Assembly (NCBI GenBank): GCA_016946835.1
Contig: JACVTC010000043.1
Span: 579,501-643,500 of the forward strand
Direction: 5' to 3'
DNA: 64,000 nt
DNA from: Neocallimastix lanati (nom. inval.)
Taxonomy: Eukaryota > Neocallimastigomycota > Neocallimastigomycetes > Neocallimastigales > Neocallimastigaceae
The first letter of the stretch is position 1, and every line of letters begins with the position of its first letter. Below the pieces are notes generated by a model that worked only from the letters and a program-made list of their open reading frames with translations, was not told the origin of the DNA and did no database searches. Below are positions 12,118 through 22,320 of the stretch, in pieces. The position numbers and the translations under genes were made by a program.

Positions 12118-13009
12118 TATTATTGTGAAGAATTAAAAGGTTAATTTAAGAGAAGCTTAAATTTAACCAATTTATTAAAAGTGTAATTTTATAAAAAAAA
12201 AAAAAAAAAGTCATTAATGAATTCTAAACATTTTTTTTTATTTACCTAATAATTAGATGATCCTTTATTTATTAGATATTTCACTTTTTTTTTTTTTTTT
12301 AATCTTTCATTTCTGATAGAAAAATTATATATAATTCTGTTTTAAATTATAATTATTTACATTTAGCATTTTTATTCTATTTTATTTTATTCCATTTTTA
12401 TCTTTATTATATATTATATATATATATATTATTTTATACTAATATAATTATTTACAATATTTTTTTTTTTTATCTACAGATCTATATTTCAATAATATTA
12501 TACTATTAATAAATATTAAATGAGAAATAAGAAAAGATAAAAAAAAAGTTATATAATATATATATAGTATTAAAGTATAAATTATTTAATGAACTAATGA
12601 AATATTAATAATATTAACAAAGATAATAAAAAAAATTCTTTTTTCTATTAAAATTTTATTGTTCGTAAAACTTTTTTTTTTTTTTTTTTTTAAATTTAAT
12701 ACATTGTAAATTTTAAAATTAAATAATAAAAATAATATAATAATAAATAATCTATTTGTATTTGATATATATATATAATTTATATAATTTATATATATAT
12801 ATAATTTATATATATATATTTATTATTATTATTATTATAAATATTATTATTATTATTATTATTGTTATTATTAAGGATTTATGCTTGTTTTCTCTGAATT
12901 TTATGGTATTTCCTCTTATTTTATATATCAATTTCATTTTTTTTATATTCAATCCTTTAATAAATAATATTTATTTAGTTATTATTTTTTTATTTTTATT
13001 TTTAAGGAT
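10893..13009. other. AT-rich intergenic between convergent genes
   Basis: Homopolymers (A-run at 10947-10970, T-runs at 11020 and 12080-12113), (AAT)n at 11142-11182 and (AAAT)n at 11757-11808. Between about 11970 and 12070 a short mixed segment (GGTGAGCCACTAAACCTCGAACC) looks tRNA-like, but I could not fold it into a tRNA on either strand. No gene is supported. Confidence 0.5.
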
Positions 13010-14220
13010 TTATGTCTCCTTAACACAAACTTTTGGAGCCATACCTTCTTTGCCAGTAGTTATATTTTTTACTTTCATCCAACCATCTTCATATTCTTCA
13101 ATTATATGTACTTTATCATTTACATGTAATTCTAATTCATCTTCTAATTGTGGATCATACTTATATATCACAATATATTTACCAGTATTATTTGTTGTAA
13201 TTGGTCGAGAGCTTGGGTTTATTGATTCATGTCTACTTAAATATTGAGTAGGTGGTGATAATGGTTGGACTGTTCCATTATTTTTTAAAGGATATTGATT
13301 ACCATAATTTTGATTTTGAGAATATCCATAATTATTATTTTCTTTTCCATAATATTGATTATTATAATTTCCTGATAAATTGTTTTGACTTTCAGACATT
13401 TCTTTTGATGGAGCTAATGTGTCATATTGTTGATTTGTATGTATAAATTGAGGACCTAATACTATATTTCTTATAGGATATAGTCTTACCTTTTTAACTC
13501 TTAAATAATAGGCATAACCAGCTCCACCAAATAGTGCTACTATCCCAATAATAATAAATCCAAGATATTTTCCTTTCTTTTCATAATCTTCCAAATTTTC
13601 AGAATCTATATATATATATATATAATTATATACATTATTCGTTTTATTAAATTATTAATTTGAACAGTTATTACTGATTTTCTCTTTTTTTTTTTTTTTT
13701 ATTAATATACTTAAGTTATTATATATATAATTTTAACTCAACTACTACTACTACTACATATTTATTATATATAATATATATATTATTTATTATATTATAA
13801 ATACTAACTTAAATTTTTAGTTTCTGTTGGATTAGCAGTATTACTAGTAGTTTCTGATGTTTTTATTGTACTAACAGCCTCAGTTGTAACCGATGCACTC
13901 AATGCATTCACAGTGGTAGGAATAACAGAAGTAGTATTTGATAATAGATTACATCGTATATTTACTTCCTCTAGAGAATACTGCTTATTACCAGTTTTGG
14001 TGCCATAACAATTTAAACAATTAAAATATTTATTTCGATTTTCACAGAAACATTGGCCAAGGCTATTTTCTGGAGGAAACGGTGTGAATACTCCAGTGAT
14101 ACTATTTTTTTCTAAACAGAGGTCTATTGGTTCTATGCATTCTAATGGACATAAATCACTATATATATTGTTTGCGGAAACAATATATATAGTTTTTATT
14201 GCACTAATAAAGAATATCTT
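13010..14220 (-). CDS. secreted/membrane Cys-rich protein with SH3 domain (paralogue C), 5' end unresolved
   Basis: Two exons are visible, about 14220-13809 and 13605-13010, joined in frame across a 203-nt intron (donor GTTAGT, acceptor ATATAG). The first encodes a hydrophobic leader (IFFISAIKTIYIVSA) and an eight-cysteine domain (CPLECIEPIDLC, CFC, CLNC, C) followed by a Thr/Ser-rich stalk. The second encodes one membrane span (GFIIIGIVALFGGAGYAYYL), a basic stretch, an Asn/Tyr/Gln-rich tail with SRHESINPS, and a C-terminal SH3 domain nearly identical to that of the 2.8 kb paralogue (KYDPQLEDELEL, DGWMKVKN, GKEGMAPKVCV). No in-frame ATG precedes the leader: an in-frame TAA lies at 14223-14221, next to a 21-T run. 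An initiator exon, or a mutation, must be assumed. Confidence 0.8.
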
Positions 14221-14228
14221 TTATTTTA

Positions 14229-14259
<31 letters not shown>

Positions 14260-14760
14260 ATTTAACGGAAAATAAAACATAAATATATAATATATTATAT
14301 TTTATTAATTATATTATTTATTATTGCAATTATAATATTTTGGTAATATTTTAAAAAATTTTTAAAAAATTCTATTTTTTAATTATTATATTAAATTTTA
14401 CTACTGTGTGAAAAAAACAGAATATAAAAAAAAAAATTTTTTATATATGAAGTTTATTTCGTTGAAAAATATCATTTTTCACTTTTATAATAATAATATA
14501 TCCAAGTAAAAATTAAAAGTTATAAAGTTATATATATATATTATATCTATTTACTCTTTTTGTTTTTATTTTTATTTTTTAAAAATTTTTGTTGTAAAAA
14601 AAACTATTTATTCTTTTTATTTTTATTCTTTTTGTTTTTATTATTTTTCTTTTTTTAAAAAAAATATATGTTGTAATTATTTTTAATAATTATAATTCCT
14701 TGCTTGCTGAAATTATAATTTCTGGCTTATTTAATTAAAAATTTTCAATATTACTATTAT

Positions 14761-14799
<39 letters not shown>

Positions 14800-15485
14800 A
14801 TGTAATTGTTATGAAAAAAAAAAAAAAGAAAAATGTTTTATTATACAAATTTAAAGATAATTATATTTGATTTTATTATGCATTTAATATTTTATTATAA
14901 TATTTTTACTTTTACTTTTCCTTTTTTTTTTTATGTTTGAAAATATTGAAAGTAATTATTTATTTATATATTTATTTTTGTTTTTTTATGTTTTTATGTT
15001 TTTATTACTATTATTTGTTACTTATATATATATGAAATTGAAATATTCACTAATTGGAATTTTCTTTCTTTTTTTTATGAAATTTAATTTAAATATATCT
15101 TTACCTTTAAATCTACTTTCATGGTATAAAATAAAAATATATATAAGGAAAAAAAATATATAAAAAATTTTTAAAGGTAGTATATTATAATAAAAAAAAA
15201 TACTATACAATACTTCTCTTATATAAATAAATAAAAAAATAAAAGAAAAAGAAAAAGTTATAATTATTCTTTATGTATAATATTAAATCAATATATTAAT
15301 GTTAAAATAAATATAATTCTTCCATTATTTTTAATTTATAGATGCTTTTTTTAATAGTTCGATAATATTAAATATTAATTAAATATATTTTTATAATGTA
15401 ATTTAATATAAAAATATTATTAATTATTAAAATTTAATTACATTAAAAAATTATTTATATATATAAAGATTAAATAAATAAATAA
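14221..15485. other. AT-rich intergenic, no gene seen
   Basis: T-runs at 14229-14249 and 14762-14796 and A/T-only stretches. The final bases before the Ty3 insertion are an (AAAT)n tract, which the element entered. Confidence 0.5.
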
Positions 15486-15937
15486 TGATATAGAATACAA
15501 ATAAAAACTTTAATTAATATAAAAATTAATTTATTATAAACACATAAATATATTAAAAATTATGTTAATTGTAAATTGGTAAATTATTATAATTGTGGCT
15601 AGTGAAAATATCATTAGAATTTAGGAAATTAATGATAACATAAAAATATGAAATTCATTGTGTATTATTAATAATTTATTATATTAAATAACTTTTATTT
15701 TATTTCTAATATTTATTATATTTTATAACATTTAATTATGTATATATATTTTATTAAACTTTATATTTTATTATATGAAAACTTTATTATAAATTAGTAT
15801 AAATGTAAATTATTTTATATTATGTAATTGTTAAGTTGTTAATTAACTAATTATTATTACTAAATAAATAAAAATAAATATTAAAAAGAATATAATCGCT
15901 TCTCCCAAAAAGTGGAAATTAGAATCGAGTTATATCA
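15486..15937 (+). repeat. 5' LTR of the Ty3 element
   Basis: 452 bp, TGATATAG...GTTATATCA, with short terminal inverted repeats TGATATA/TATATCA. It appears identical to 21588-22039. Related solo LTRs lie at 7.6-8.1 and 57.3-57.8 kb. Confidence 0.95.
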
Positions 15938-15958
15938 ATTGGTGGAGATATCGGTTCT
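15938..15958 (+). other. primer-binding site of the Ty3 element
   Basis: Directly after the LTR comes ATTGGTGGAGATATCGG. TGGTGGAGATA would be complementary to a tRNA 3' end of the form TATCTCC-A-CCA. The first bases (ATTGGTGGAGA) recur exactly after the 5' LTR at 42690. The priming tRNA is not identified. Confidence 0.65.
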
Positions 15959-16029
15959 TTTTGAGGAGGAAGGATATATTAAAATAAAGAATATTATTTT
16001 TTTTTGATTTTATTGTAATAGTTGGTTAT

Positions 16030-16095
<66 letters not shown>

Positions 16096-16138
16096 TTTTG
16101 AAGAAATTGAAGTTTAAGAATATTAATTATAAGTTAAA

Positions 16139-16948
16139 ATGGAAGAATTTATAAAAATGAACATGCTATCTAGCATGCTTCAAAACATTATCCACATCAA
16201 CGACGAAAACCATGACGTCGAGACGTGGTATATTCAAATGAAAGCCTTCAAAGATATGCATAAAATATCTGAAGGCGAAGAGCTTTATAGATACTGTGCT
16301 ATGACTGTGCAAGGTAAAGGTCTCAGGAGTATCACAGACAATATTATCAGAGTCAGTGACACAGAAATTTCTTATCCATGTTTAGAACAAATGAAAGAAC
16401 ATATTCTGAAAGCATACAATATGGACGTATCGCCGGAAGATATCATTGACCAGCTTAAAGACATGAAAATTTCAGTCGATGATAATCTCAAGGAATTTAA
16501 TTTAAAATATTTAGATCTTTATAACAAATTATCCATTTCAGAAAAATTAGCTATTACTTATAAAGATTACTTGAACTCTATTGAATACAAACATCAAGCG
16601 TATAAAGGTGTCTGGTTAGCTGGAAAAATGGAAATTCCAAAAGCCATGGAAATTGCCGAAAGACATGAAGATTTTGTTATTAAAAATAAACAAAAAATGG
16701 AAGTAAAAAGAAAATCTAACCCTAACCCTAATAATCAGAAAAATTTTAATAGTCAATATAAAACAAAAAATTTTTCTACGAATCCATTGGAGACTAAACC
16801 AAAAATTAAAGTTAATGCTTGTTATTGTTGTGGAGATTCTGGACATTTTAAAGCTGAATGTCCTGAATTCATTAGACAAGAATATTTAAGATATAAAGAG
16901 TTAGTAGAAAAATTAGATCAAAATAAAAAGGATTCTTTAAACTTTTAA
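16139..16948 (+). CDS. gag: Gag polyprotein of the Ty3 element
   Basis: 269 aa from an ATG about 200 nt after the 5' LTR. The N-terminal two thirds are a mainly helical capsid-type region (for example ETWYIQMKAFKDM and DDNLKEFNLKYLDLYNKL). A basic Asn-rich linker follows, then one CCHC zinc knuckle, CYCCGDSGHFKAEC (C-x2-C-x4-H-x4-C, about residues 229-242), expected to bind the genomic RNA. The product would assemble the cytoplasmic virus-like particle. The frame ends with TAA at 16946, only four bases after a canonical slippery heptamer that puts ribosomes into the pol frame. The linker's NPNPNN codons happen to read CCCTAACCCTAA, which resembles telomere repeat but is coding. Confidence 0.92.
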   Translation: MEEFIKMNMLSSMLQNIIHINDENHDVETWYIQMKAFKDMHKISEGEELYRYCAMTVQGKGLRSITDNIIRVSDTEISYPCLEQMKEHILKAYNMDVSPEDIIDQLKDMKISVDDNLKEFNLKYLDLYNKLSISEKLAITYKDYLNSIEYKHQAYKGVWLAGKMEIPKAMEIAERHEDFVIKNKQKMEVKRKSNPNPNNQKNFNSQYKTKNFSTNPLETKPKIKVNACYCCGDSGHFKAECPEFIRQEYLRYKELVEKLDQNKKDSLNF

Positions 16949-16968
16949 ATGAGAGTTCGCGACCTCTC
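16936..16968 (+). promoter_or_regulatory. programmed -1 ribosomal frameshift signal (gag to pol)
   Basis: In the gag frame the bases 16936-16942 read T TTA AAC, the canonical U UUA AAC heptamer. An 8-nt spacer follows and then a potential hairpin, GAGAG (16951-16955) with CTCTC (16964-16968). The hairpin loop TTCG could pair with CGAA at 16984-16987 to make a pseudoknot. A slip of -1 enters precisely the frame that is open from 16927 through pol. Pol has no good ATG of its own, which supports synthesis as a Gag-Pol fusion. Confidence 0.85.
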
Positions 16969-19900
16969 GTTAATCAAAACGCTCGAACATTTGTTGTAGA
17001 CGCTACCAAAAGAAAAAGACTTCCCTTAGAAGATCAAGAAGAAATTTCAAACAAAAAATTAAATAGTAGACCATCTTCTCCTAACTTATTAAAGGAAATA
17101 GATAATAATAATTTGAATTCTGTAAAAGACCATAAAGAAATTAATAAAAATAATAATCAAAATTATATTAAAAGTTCCGATAGTGTCTATAAAAATTCAG
17201 TGTTTATAAATAATAATAATAAAAACGCGCCTTCAATAAACATTTCAAATGCTAAAAATAATAATGATAATATTATGGAAATAAACAAAATAAATTCTAA
17301 CTCCGAAATTATATCAAATGAAATGTCAGGTGACCATCAAAAGATTTCTGATTCAAATTTAAATACAAATATAAAGAAGGTTACACAAAGCAAAAAGGTA
17401 ACGTTTGTTGATGTTCCCCATGGTAATACTAGAGTGGAAAAACATATTAATATGGTTCAAAAATTAAATATTAAACCATATAACTTAATTGAGGACATTG
17501 CGAATACCAAATGTAACATTAATATGGGACAACTTTTAGATTTGGTTCCTAAAGCACGTAGTGACCTAACCAAAAGCCTTCGAGCAGATAAAGTTAAGTT
17601 AGTGAGTTCCATAGATTTTTCGGAGGAGGCCAATAAAACACCTAATAAGGATGGAATTATTAAAGATGAGGATATTGGACTAGTCAGTTGCAAGGTTGAT
17701 AATACTTCAGGTAGACTTCTTATTGATTCTGGTAGTAATTTAAATCTAGTATCTACCTCTTATTTAAATAGTCTTCCAGGTCAATACGAACAAGTGGGTT
17801 ACTGTCGTGGACGTATTTATGAAGCCTTAGGAGATAATACTGTGGCAGATACAATAGTTGTTCGTTTAACTTTACATATTAATAATTTTTCTCTTACCGC
17901 TAATTTTTGTGTGGTAGAACATGATATTATGTACTTTGATTTGTTAATTGGTCTGAAAACTATATTTTCAAATTCTTTATTTATCCACCCCTTATGTGCT
18001 ACTCTTTGTCGATTCCTAGATAAAACTAATTTCGTAACTATTGCGCCTCTTATTAAAGAACAAGATGATGATATAATTATTTGTTTTCTTAGATGTAAAA
18101 GACATGAAAAATTGATAAATACTTTTAGACTTGAAGAATTAAGTGATAATGATGAATTCACTCCTACATCAAATTCTTCAAAGAAAAATGATATTTTAAG
18201 TCCTAAAGAATACATAAATTCACCACAATTTCTTTTATCTTTAGACGAAGATTGTAAAAGTGATATAGTCAATCTATTAAATTCATATATAGATATAGTT
18301 GCTACTTCATCCGATGATTTGACACCTTCAGATTTAGGTCCTCATCATATACAACTAGTGGAGGGAGCTAAACCTGTGAAAAGTAAATTTTATAAACTAA
18401 ATAAGTTTAAATCAGATATTGTTAAAGAAGAAATTCTCAAACTTTGGGAAAATGGTTTAATTGCTCCTGCTAAATCTTCATGGTCTTCACCTATTGTACT
18501 AGCTCGTAAGAAAAACGGAAAATGGCGACTTTGTAGTGACTACAGGAAAGTTAACGATTTAACTGTCCCAGACGTATACTCGCTTCCAAATATAGAAGAA
18601 ATATTCGATAGTCTGGCTGGTGCAATTATTTTCTCCACTCTAGATTTATTCTCAGGATATCATCAAATTTTAATGGCTGAGGATTCCATCGATATTACTG
18701 GTTTCACTACAAAATTTGGGAATTTCGTATATAAAGTCATGCCATTTGGTCTCACCGGAGCCCCAGCGACTTTTCAAAGAGAAATGAATTCCATTCTTAT
18801 AGAACTATTAGGAAAGTCTGTATTCGTTTTTCTTGATGATATTTTAATATTCTCTAAAAGTAAGGAAGAACACTTAACTCACCTTGAACAAGTTTTTAGT
18901 ATCTTCAGGAAACATAAAGTTAAACTTAATATAGGTAAATGTCACTTCTTTAAAGAAAAAGTAGAAGTTTTGGGCCATATGGTTACCAAAGACGGTTTAA
19001 CTACAATGGAAAGTAAGGTTGAGGCTGTTAAAAACTGGAATCGCCCTAGCAATATCAATGAAGTTCGTTCATTCCTCGGTACTGTTGGTTATTATAGAAA
19101 GTTTATTCCAAATTTTTCTAAGCTAGCTGCTCCCTTAACAATTCTTTTAAGAAAAAATTGTTCTTTCTTTTGGGGGGAAGAACAGCAGTTAGCGTTTGAT
19201 ATTTTAAAATCTGCTTTAATCAACGCTCCGATATTAAGATTCCCGGACTACAGTAAACAATTTATAATACGAACTGATGCGTGCGCTGAAGGAATTGGAG
19301 GTGTTCTATTACAAAAGGACGAGGATGACGGAGTGGAATATCCTATTCATTATGTTAGTAGGACACTAACAAAGGCGGAGAGAAACTACAGCACTACAGA
19401 CTTAGAAGGCACTGCTGTATATTATTGTGCTGAAAAATTTAAACCCTATATTTCTGGAAACATGTATGAAACTTTATTATACACTGATCATAAACCACTG
19501 GTGGGATTATTTAAAAACAAAGAACCCAATAATTTGCGTCATATTAGATGGTGCATATTAATAAGTATGTTAAAGATAAAAATTTTATATGAACCAGGGA
19601 AAAAGAATTCTTTGGCTGATGCTCTATCCAGAATTAAAAGACTAAATGAGGATATAAACAAAACAGCTCATAAAATAATAAATACCGAACCAGGACAAAT
19701 GGAAGAAAATAAAAATAAAAATATAGAACAAAATCTAAAAGATAATATAGATATAAAAAGCAAAATAGAAGAGATCAATGAATTAGAAGAATCTAAAAAG
19801 ATGGACTGTGATTCAAGAAAAGATAAAAATATTGCGATCAAAGAAAAAAATTTTTCTATTAAAAAAAATAAAAATTTTTCAGACAAAATTTCAAAAATTT

Positions 19901-21300
19901 CTAAAATTTCAAAAAATAAAAATATGAGGGAAAATTATGGGTATATAGAAAATTTTCAGGATCCTAAAAAGAAAAATGGAAACTTCGAAAATTTTTCGAT
20001 TGGAGACAACCATGTTAATATACTAAATACTACTATTAATATATGTCCAAATGAATTAAATAATATAATTAATAATATATTACAGGATAATGATAAAATA
20101 TATAGTTGTATTAATCATAAAATACATATATTTGAAATAAATGTAAATAAATGTAATAAAGAAATAAATCAGTTGAATAGGTTAAAACAAATGGTACAAG
20201 ATTATGTGAATAATAAACTGGATAATATAGAATCTTATATATTAGAATTTAATAAAAATAAATACAATGATGTTACTACTTCTGAATTAAAGGATTATAA
20301 AGATAAACTTTACCAACAAAGGAATAACATATTAGAATACATTAATAATATAGAACAAAAGAAAATTAATGGAAATTATAATTATAAAATATCCACGGTG
20401 AATATGGAGAATGAAGAGGAACAATCCAAATTAAATGTAACTGAATTTATGGAAAAGTTTTTAGAGGAAAATATTGTTGAAGAAAATGGAGAAAAATATA
20501 TTATTGATAACGGTCAATATAGAAAAATCATAGAAAAAGAAGAAGATAAATTTAATTTAATTCTTAAAGCACACTCAATAGGCCATGAAGGATTTGAGAA
20601 AACATATGAGAGATTGAAGAGGACAAGTTATTGGAAGGGCATGACGAATGATATAAGAAGATTTCTAAAATTATGTACAACATGCCAGTTAAAGAAAAAG
20701 AACGAAACACCGGACCCTACAGAAAAATATGCGACTCAAGTGGAAGCGCCGTTTACGCATCTTGGATTAGATATAATAGGTCCTCTGCCAATTACTGAAC
20801 GTAATAATCAGTATATTATAGTAATTGTAGACTATTTCACTAAATGGGTTGAAGCAGAACCCACAGCAAATGTAACTGCAAAAGATGTAGTATATTTCTT
20901 AACCAAAGTTTTTGCTAGACATGGTACTCCAAGTGTGATAACTACGGATAATGGTACTCAATTCTCTGCTGATTTTACAAAAATATTTTTGGATTTATAT
21001 GATGTATATATCAGATTTATTACAACATATCATCCAGAATCTAATGGTCTGACTGAAAACAGAAATAGAGAAATTGGTAAGTTATTAAGACTTCTTGGAG
21101 CTAAAGAAGAAAATTGGGACTTAATTTTACCTTCTGCTCTTTGGGCTTTAAGGACTGCCAAAAATTCAGTAACGAAGTATTCTAGCTTTGAATTGCTTTA
21201 TGGTCGAAAGGATTTACAACCATTTGAACTTGCTACCACGCTACCAACTTCAAATGTATTAGGATCCAAAGAAGAACAAATGGATCTTAGATGCATGTGA
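16942..21300 (+). CDS. pol: Pol polyprotein (protease-RT-RNase H-integrase) of the Ty3 element
   Basis: Open from 16927 and entered by -1 frameshifting at 16942; coordinates begin at the first shifted codon. Residues below count from 17113. The aspartic protease has IDSG at about 204-207. Reverse transcriptase has CSDYRKVND, PFGLTGAPATFQ and the catalytic FLDDILIF (DD at about 575-576). RNase H has RTDACAEG (D722), TDLEGTAVYY and NSLADALSR. A spacer of roughly 300 Asn/Lys/Glu-rich residues follows, and then the integrase zinc finger (HSIGH..CTTC, about 1153-1193). The DDE core has LDIIGP, TTDNGTQF and ESNGLTE, with D1279-x35-E1315. The frame stops at 21298 before the integrase C-terminus, whose remainder lies in another frame (21305-21565). 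A one-base indel near 21265-21285 is likely. The enzymes would copy and insert the element's DNA. Confidence 0.93.
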   Translation, partial: LLNESSRPLVNQNARTFVVDATKRKRLPLEDQEEISNKKLNSRPSSPNLLKEIDNNNLNSVKDHKEINKNNNQNYIKSSDSVYKNSVFINNNNKNAPSINISNAKNNNDNIMEINKINSNSEIISNEMSGDHQKISDSNLNTNIKKVTQSKKVTFVDVPHGNTRVEKHINMVQKLNIKPYNLIEDIANTKCNINMGQLLDLVPKARSDLTKSLRADKVKLVSSIDFSEEANKTPNKDGIIKDEDIGLVSCKVDNTSGRLLIDSGSNLNLVSTSYLNSLPGQYEQVGYCRGRIYEALGDNTVADTIVVRLTLHINNFSLTANFCVVEHDIMYFDLLIGLKTIFSNSLFIHPLCATLCRFLDKTNFVTIAPLIKEQDDDIIICFLRCKRHEKLINTFRLEELSDNDEFTPTSNSSKKNDILSPKEYINSPQFLLSLDEDCKSDIVNLLNSYIDIVATSSDDLTPSDLGPHHIQLVEGAKPVKSKFYKLNKFKSDIVKEEILKLWENGLIAPAKSSWSSPIVLARKKNGKWRLCSDYRKVNDLTVPDVYSLPNIEEIFDSLAGAIIFSTLDLFSGYHQILMAEDSIDITGFTTKFGNFVYKVMPFGLTGAPATFQREMNSILIELLGKSVFVFLDDILIFSKSKEEHLTHLEQVFSIFRKHKVKLNIGKCHFFKEKVEVLGHMVTKDGLTTMESKVEAVKNWNRPSNINEVRSFLGTVGYYRKFIPNFSKLAAPLTILLRKNCSFFWGEEQQLAFDILKSALINAPILRFPDYSKQFIIRTDACAEGIGGVLLQKDEDDGVEYPIHYVSRTLTKAERNYSTTDLEGTAVYYCAEKFKPYISGNMYETLLYTDHKPLVGLFKNKEPNNLRHIRWCILISMLKIKILYEPGKKNSLADALSRIKRLNEDINKTAHKIINTEPGQMEENKNKNIEQNLKDNIDIKSKIEEINELEESKKMDCDSRKDKNIAIKEKNFSIKKNKNFSDKISKISKISKNKNMRENYGYIENFQDPKKKNGNFENFSIGDNHVNILNTTINICPNELNNIINNILQDNDKIYSCINHKIHIFEINVNKCNKEINQLNRLKQMVQDYVNNKLDNIESYILEFNKNKYNDVTTSELKDYKDKLYQQRNNILEYINNIEQKKINGNYNYKISTVNMENEEEQSKLNVTEFMEKFLEENIVEENGEKYIIDNGQYRKIIEKEEDKFNLILKAHSIGHEGFEKTYERLKRTSYWKGMTNDIRRFLKLCTTCQLKKKNETPDPTEKYATQVEAPFTHLGLDIIGPLPITERNNQYIIVIVDYFTKWVEAEPTANVTAKDVVYFLTKVFARHGTPSVITTDNGTQFSADFTKIFLDLYDVYIRFITTYHPESNGLTENRNREIGKLLRLLGAKEENWDLILPSALWALRTAKNSVTKYSSFELLYGRKDLQPFELATTLPTSNVLGSKEEQMDLRCM

Positions 21301-21304
21301 AAAT

Positions 21305-21565
21305 TTGAAGAAAAATAATCAATATTGGACTCAAAGAAAAGAACAAGAAACTCGTTTTAATAAACAAAATGAAATAAACGTTGGAGATCTAGTTAAAGTC
21401 AAAAATTTTACAAGACATAAGTTGGAACCTTATTTTGTCGGACCCTATAAAGTTATTAGGAAACAATTTATTACTGTTAGTTTAGAAGATCCTAATTTGA
21501 AATTAAAATTAGAACGTCCAGTGCATCTCAAAAATGTTATAAAATTTAATACAACTATGGTATAG
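21305..21565 (+). CDS. integrase C-terminal segment of Pol, out of frame with the main pol frame
   Basis: About 87 residues that continue the integrase after the shift: NNQYWTQRKEQETRFNK, VGDLVKVKNF, then the GPY/F-type module YFVGPYKVI, ending shortly before the polypurine tract. The same frame stays open upstream (reading KWILDACENLKKN), so continuity is restored by one nucleotide. It has no ATG of its own. It is a disrupted end of pol rather than a separate gene. Confidence 0.85.
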   Translation: MKKNNQYWTQRKEQETRFNKQNEINVGDLVKVKNFTRHKLEPYFVGPYKVIRKQFITVSLEDPNLKLKLERPVHLKNVIKFNTTMV

Positions 21566-21573
21566 TTGTATCT

Positions 21574-21583
21574 AAAGGAGGGA
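21574..21583 (+). other. polypurine tract of the Ty3 element
   Basis: AAAGGAGGGA lies four bases before the 3' LTR, the usual place for plus-strand priming. The 42.3-44.8 kb element has AAGGGAGGAAG in the same place. Confidence 0.8.
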
Positions 21584-21587
21584 CGAA

Positions 21588-22039
21588 TGATATAGAATAC
21601 AAATAAAAACTTTAATTAATATAAAAATTAATTTATTATAAACACATAAATATATTAAAAATTATGTTAATTGTAAATTGGTAAATTATTATAATTGTGG
21701 CTAGTGAAAATATCATTAGAATTTAGGAAATTAATGATAACATAAAAATATGAAATTCATTGTGTATTATTAATAATTTATTATATTAAATAACTTTTAT
21801 TTTATTTCTAATATTTATTATATTTTATAACATTTAATTATGTATATATATTTTATTAAACTTTATATTTTATTATATGAAAACTTTATTATAAATTAGT
21901 ATAAATGTAAATTATTTTATATTATGTAATTGTTAAGTTGTTAATTAACTAATTATTATTACTAAATAAATAAAAATAAATATTAAAAAGAATATAATCG
22001 CTTCTCCCAAAAAGTGGAAATTAGAATCGAGTTATATCA
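21588..22039 (+). repeat. 3' LTR of the Ty3 element
   Basis: 452 bp, identical by eye to the 5' LTR. It is followed by an (AAAT)n tract matching the left flank. Confidence 0.95.
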
Positions 22040-22281
22040 ATAAATAATAAATAAATATATAATTAAAAAATAAATAAATAAATTAATAAAAAAAATTAAT
22101 AAATAAAAACTTTGTGTAACAATAAAATTTCATATTAATTCATATTTTTGTGTAATTTTAATTTAAAATTTAAACATGTCGACTTTTTTTTAACAATCTT
22201 GAAATTTGAAAATATTATTGGCTACAATTGATTTAAATTTTAATGTCTTTTTGATTTTTGTTGCAACTAAAGGCTTAAGGT

Positions 22282-22320
<39 letters not shown>

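Larger units (their letters stand above)
15486..22039 (+). mobile_element. Ty3/gypsy LTR retrotransposon, full length, 6.55 kb
   Basis: Two 452-bp LTRs (15486-15937 and 21588-22039) appear identical by eye and flank, in order, a primer-binding site, gag, a -1 frameshift signal, pol (protease, RT, RNase H, integrase) and a polypurine tract. The domain order with integrase last defines Ty3/gypsy (Metaviridae). The flanks are compatible with a 5-bp AATAA duplication, or ATAA if the LTR ends in CA; the (AAAT)n target makes this ambiguous. LTR identity indicates a recent insertion, but the last part of pol is out of frame, so this copy may not be autonomous. A 58-A run lies in the leader at 16034-16091. 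Confidence 0.95.

Noticed and set aside
16716-16733. CCCTAACCCTAA resembling telomere repeat
   Set aside because: It lies inside gag in frame (NPNPNN) and is only two units long.
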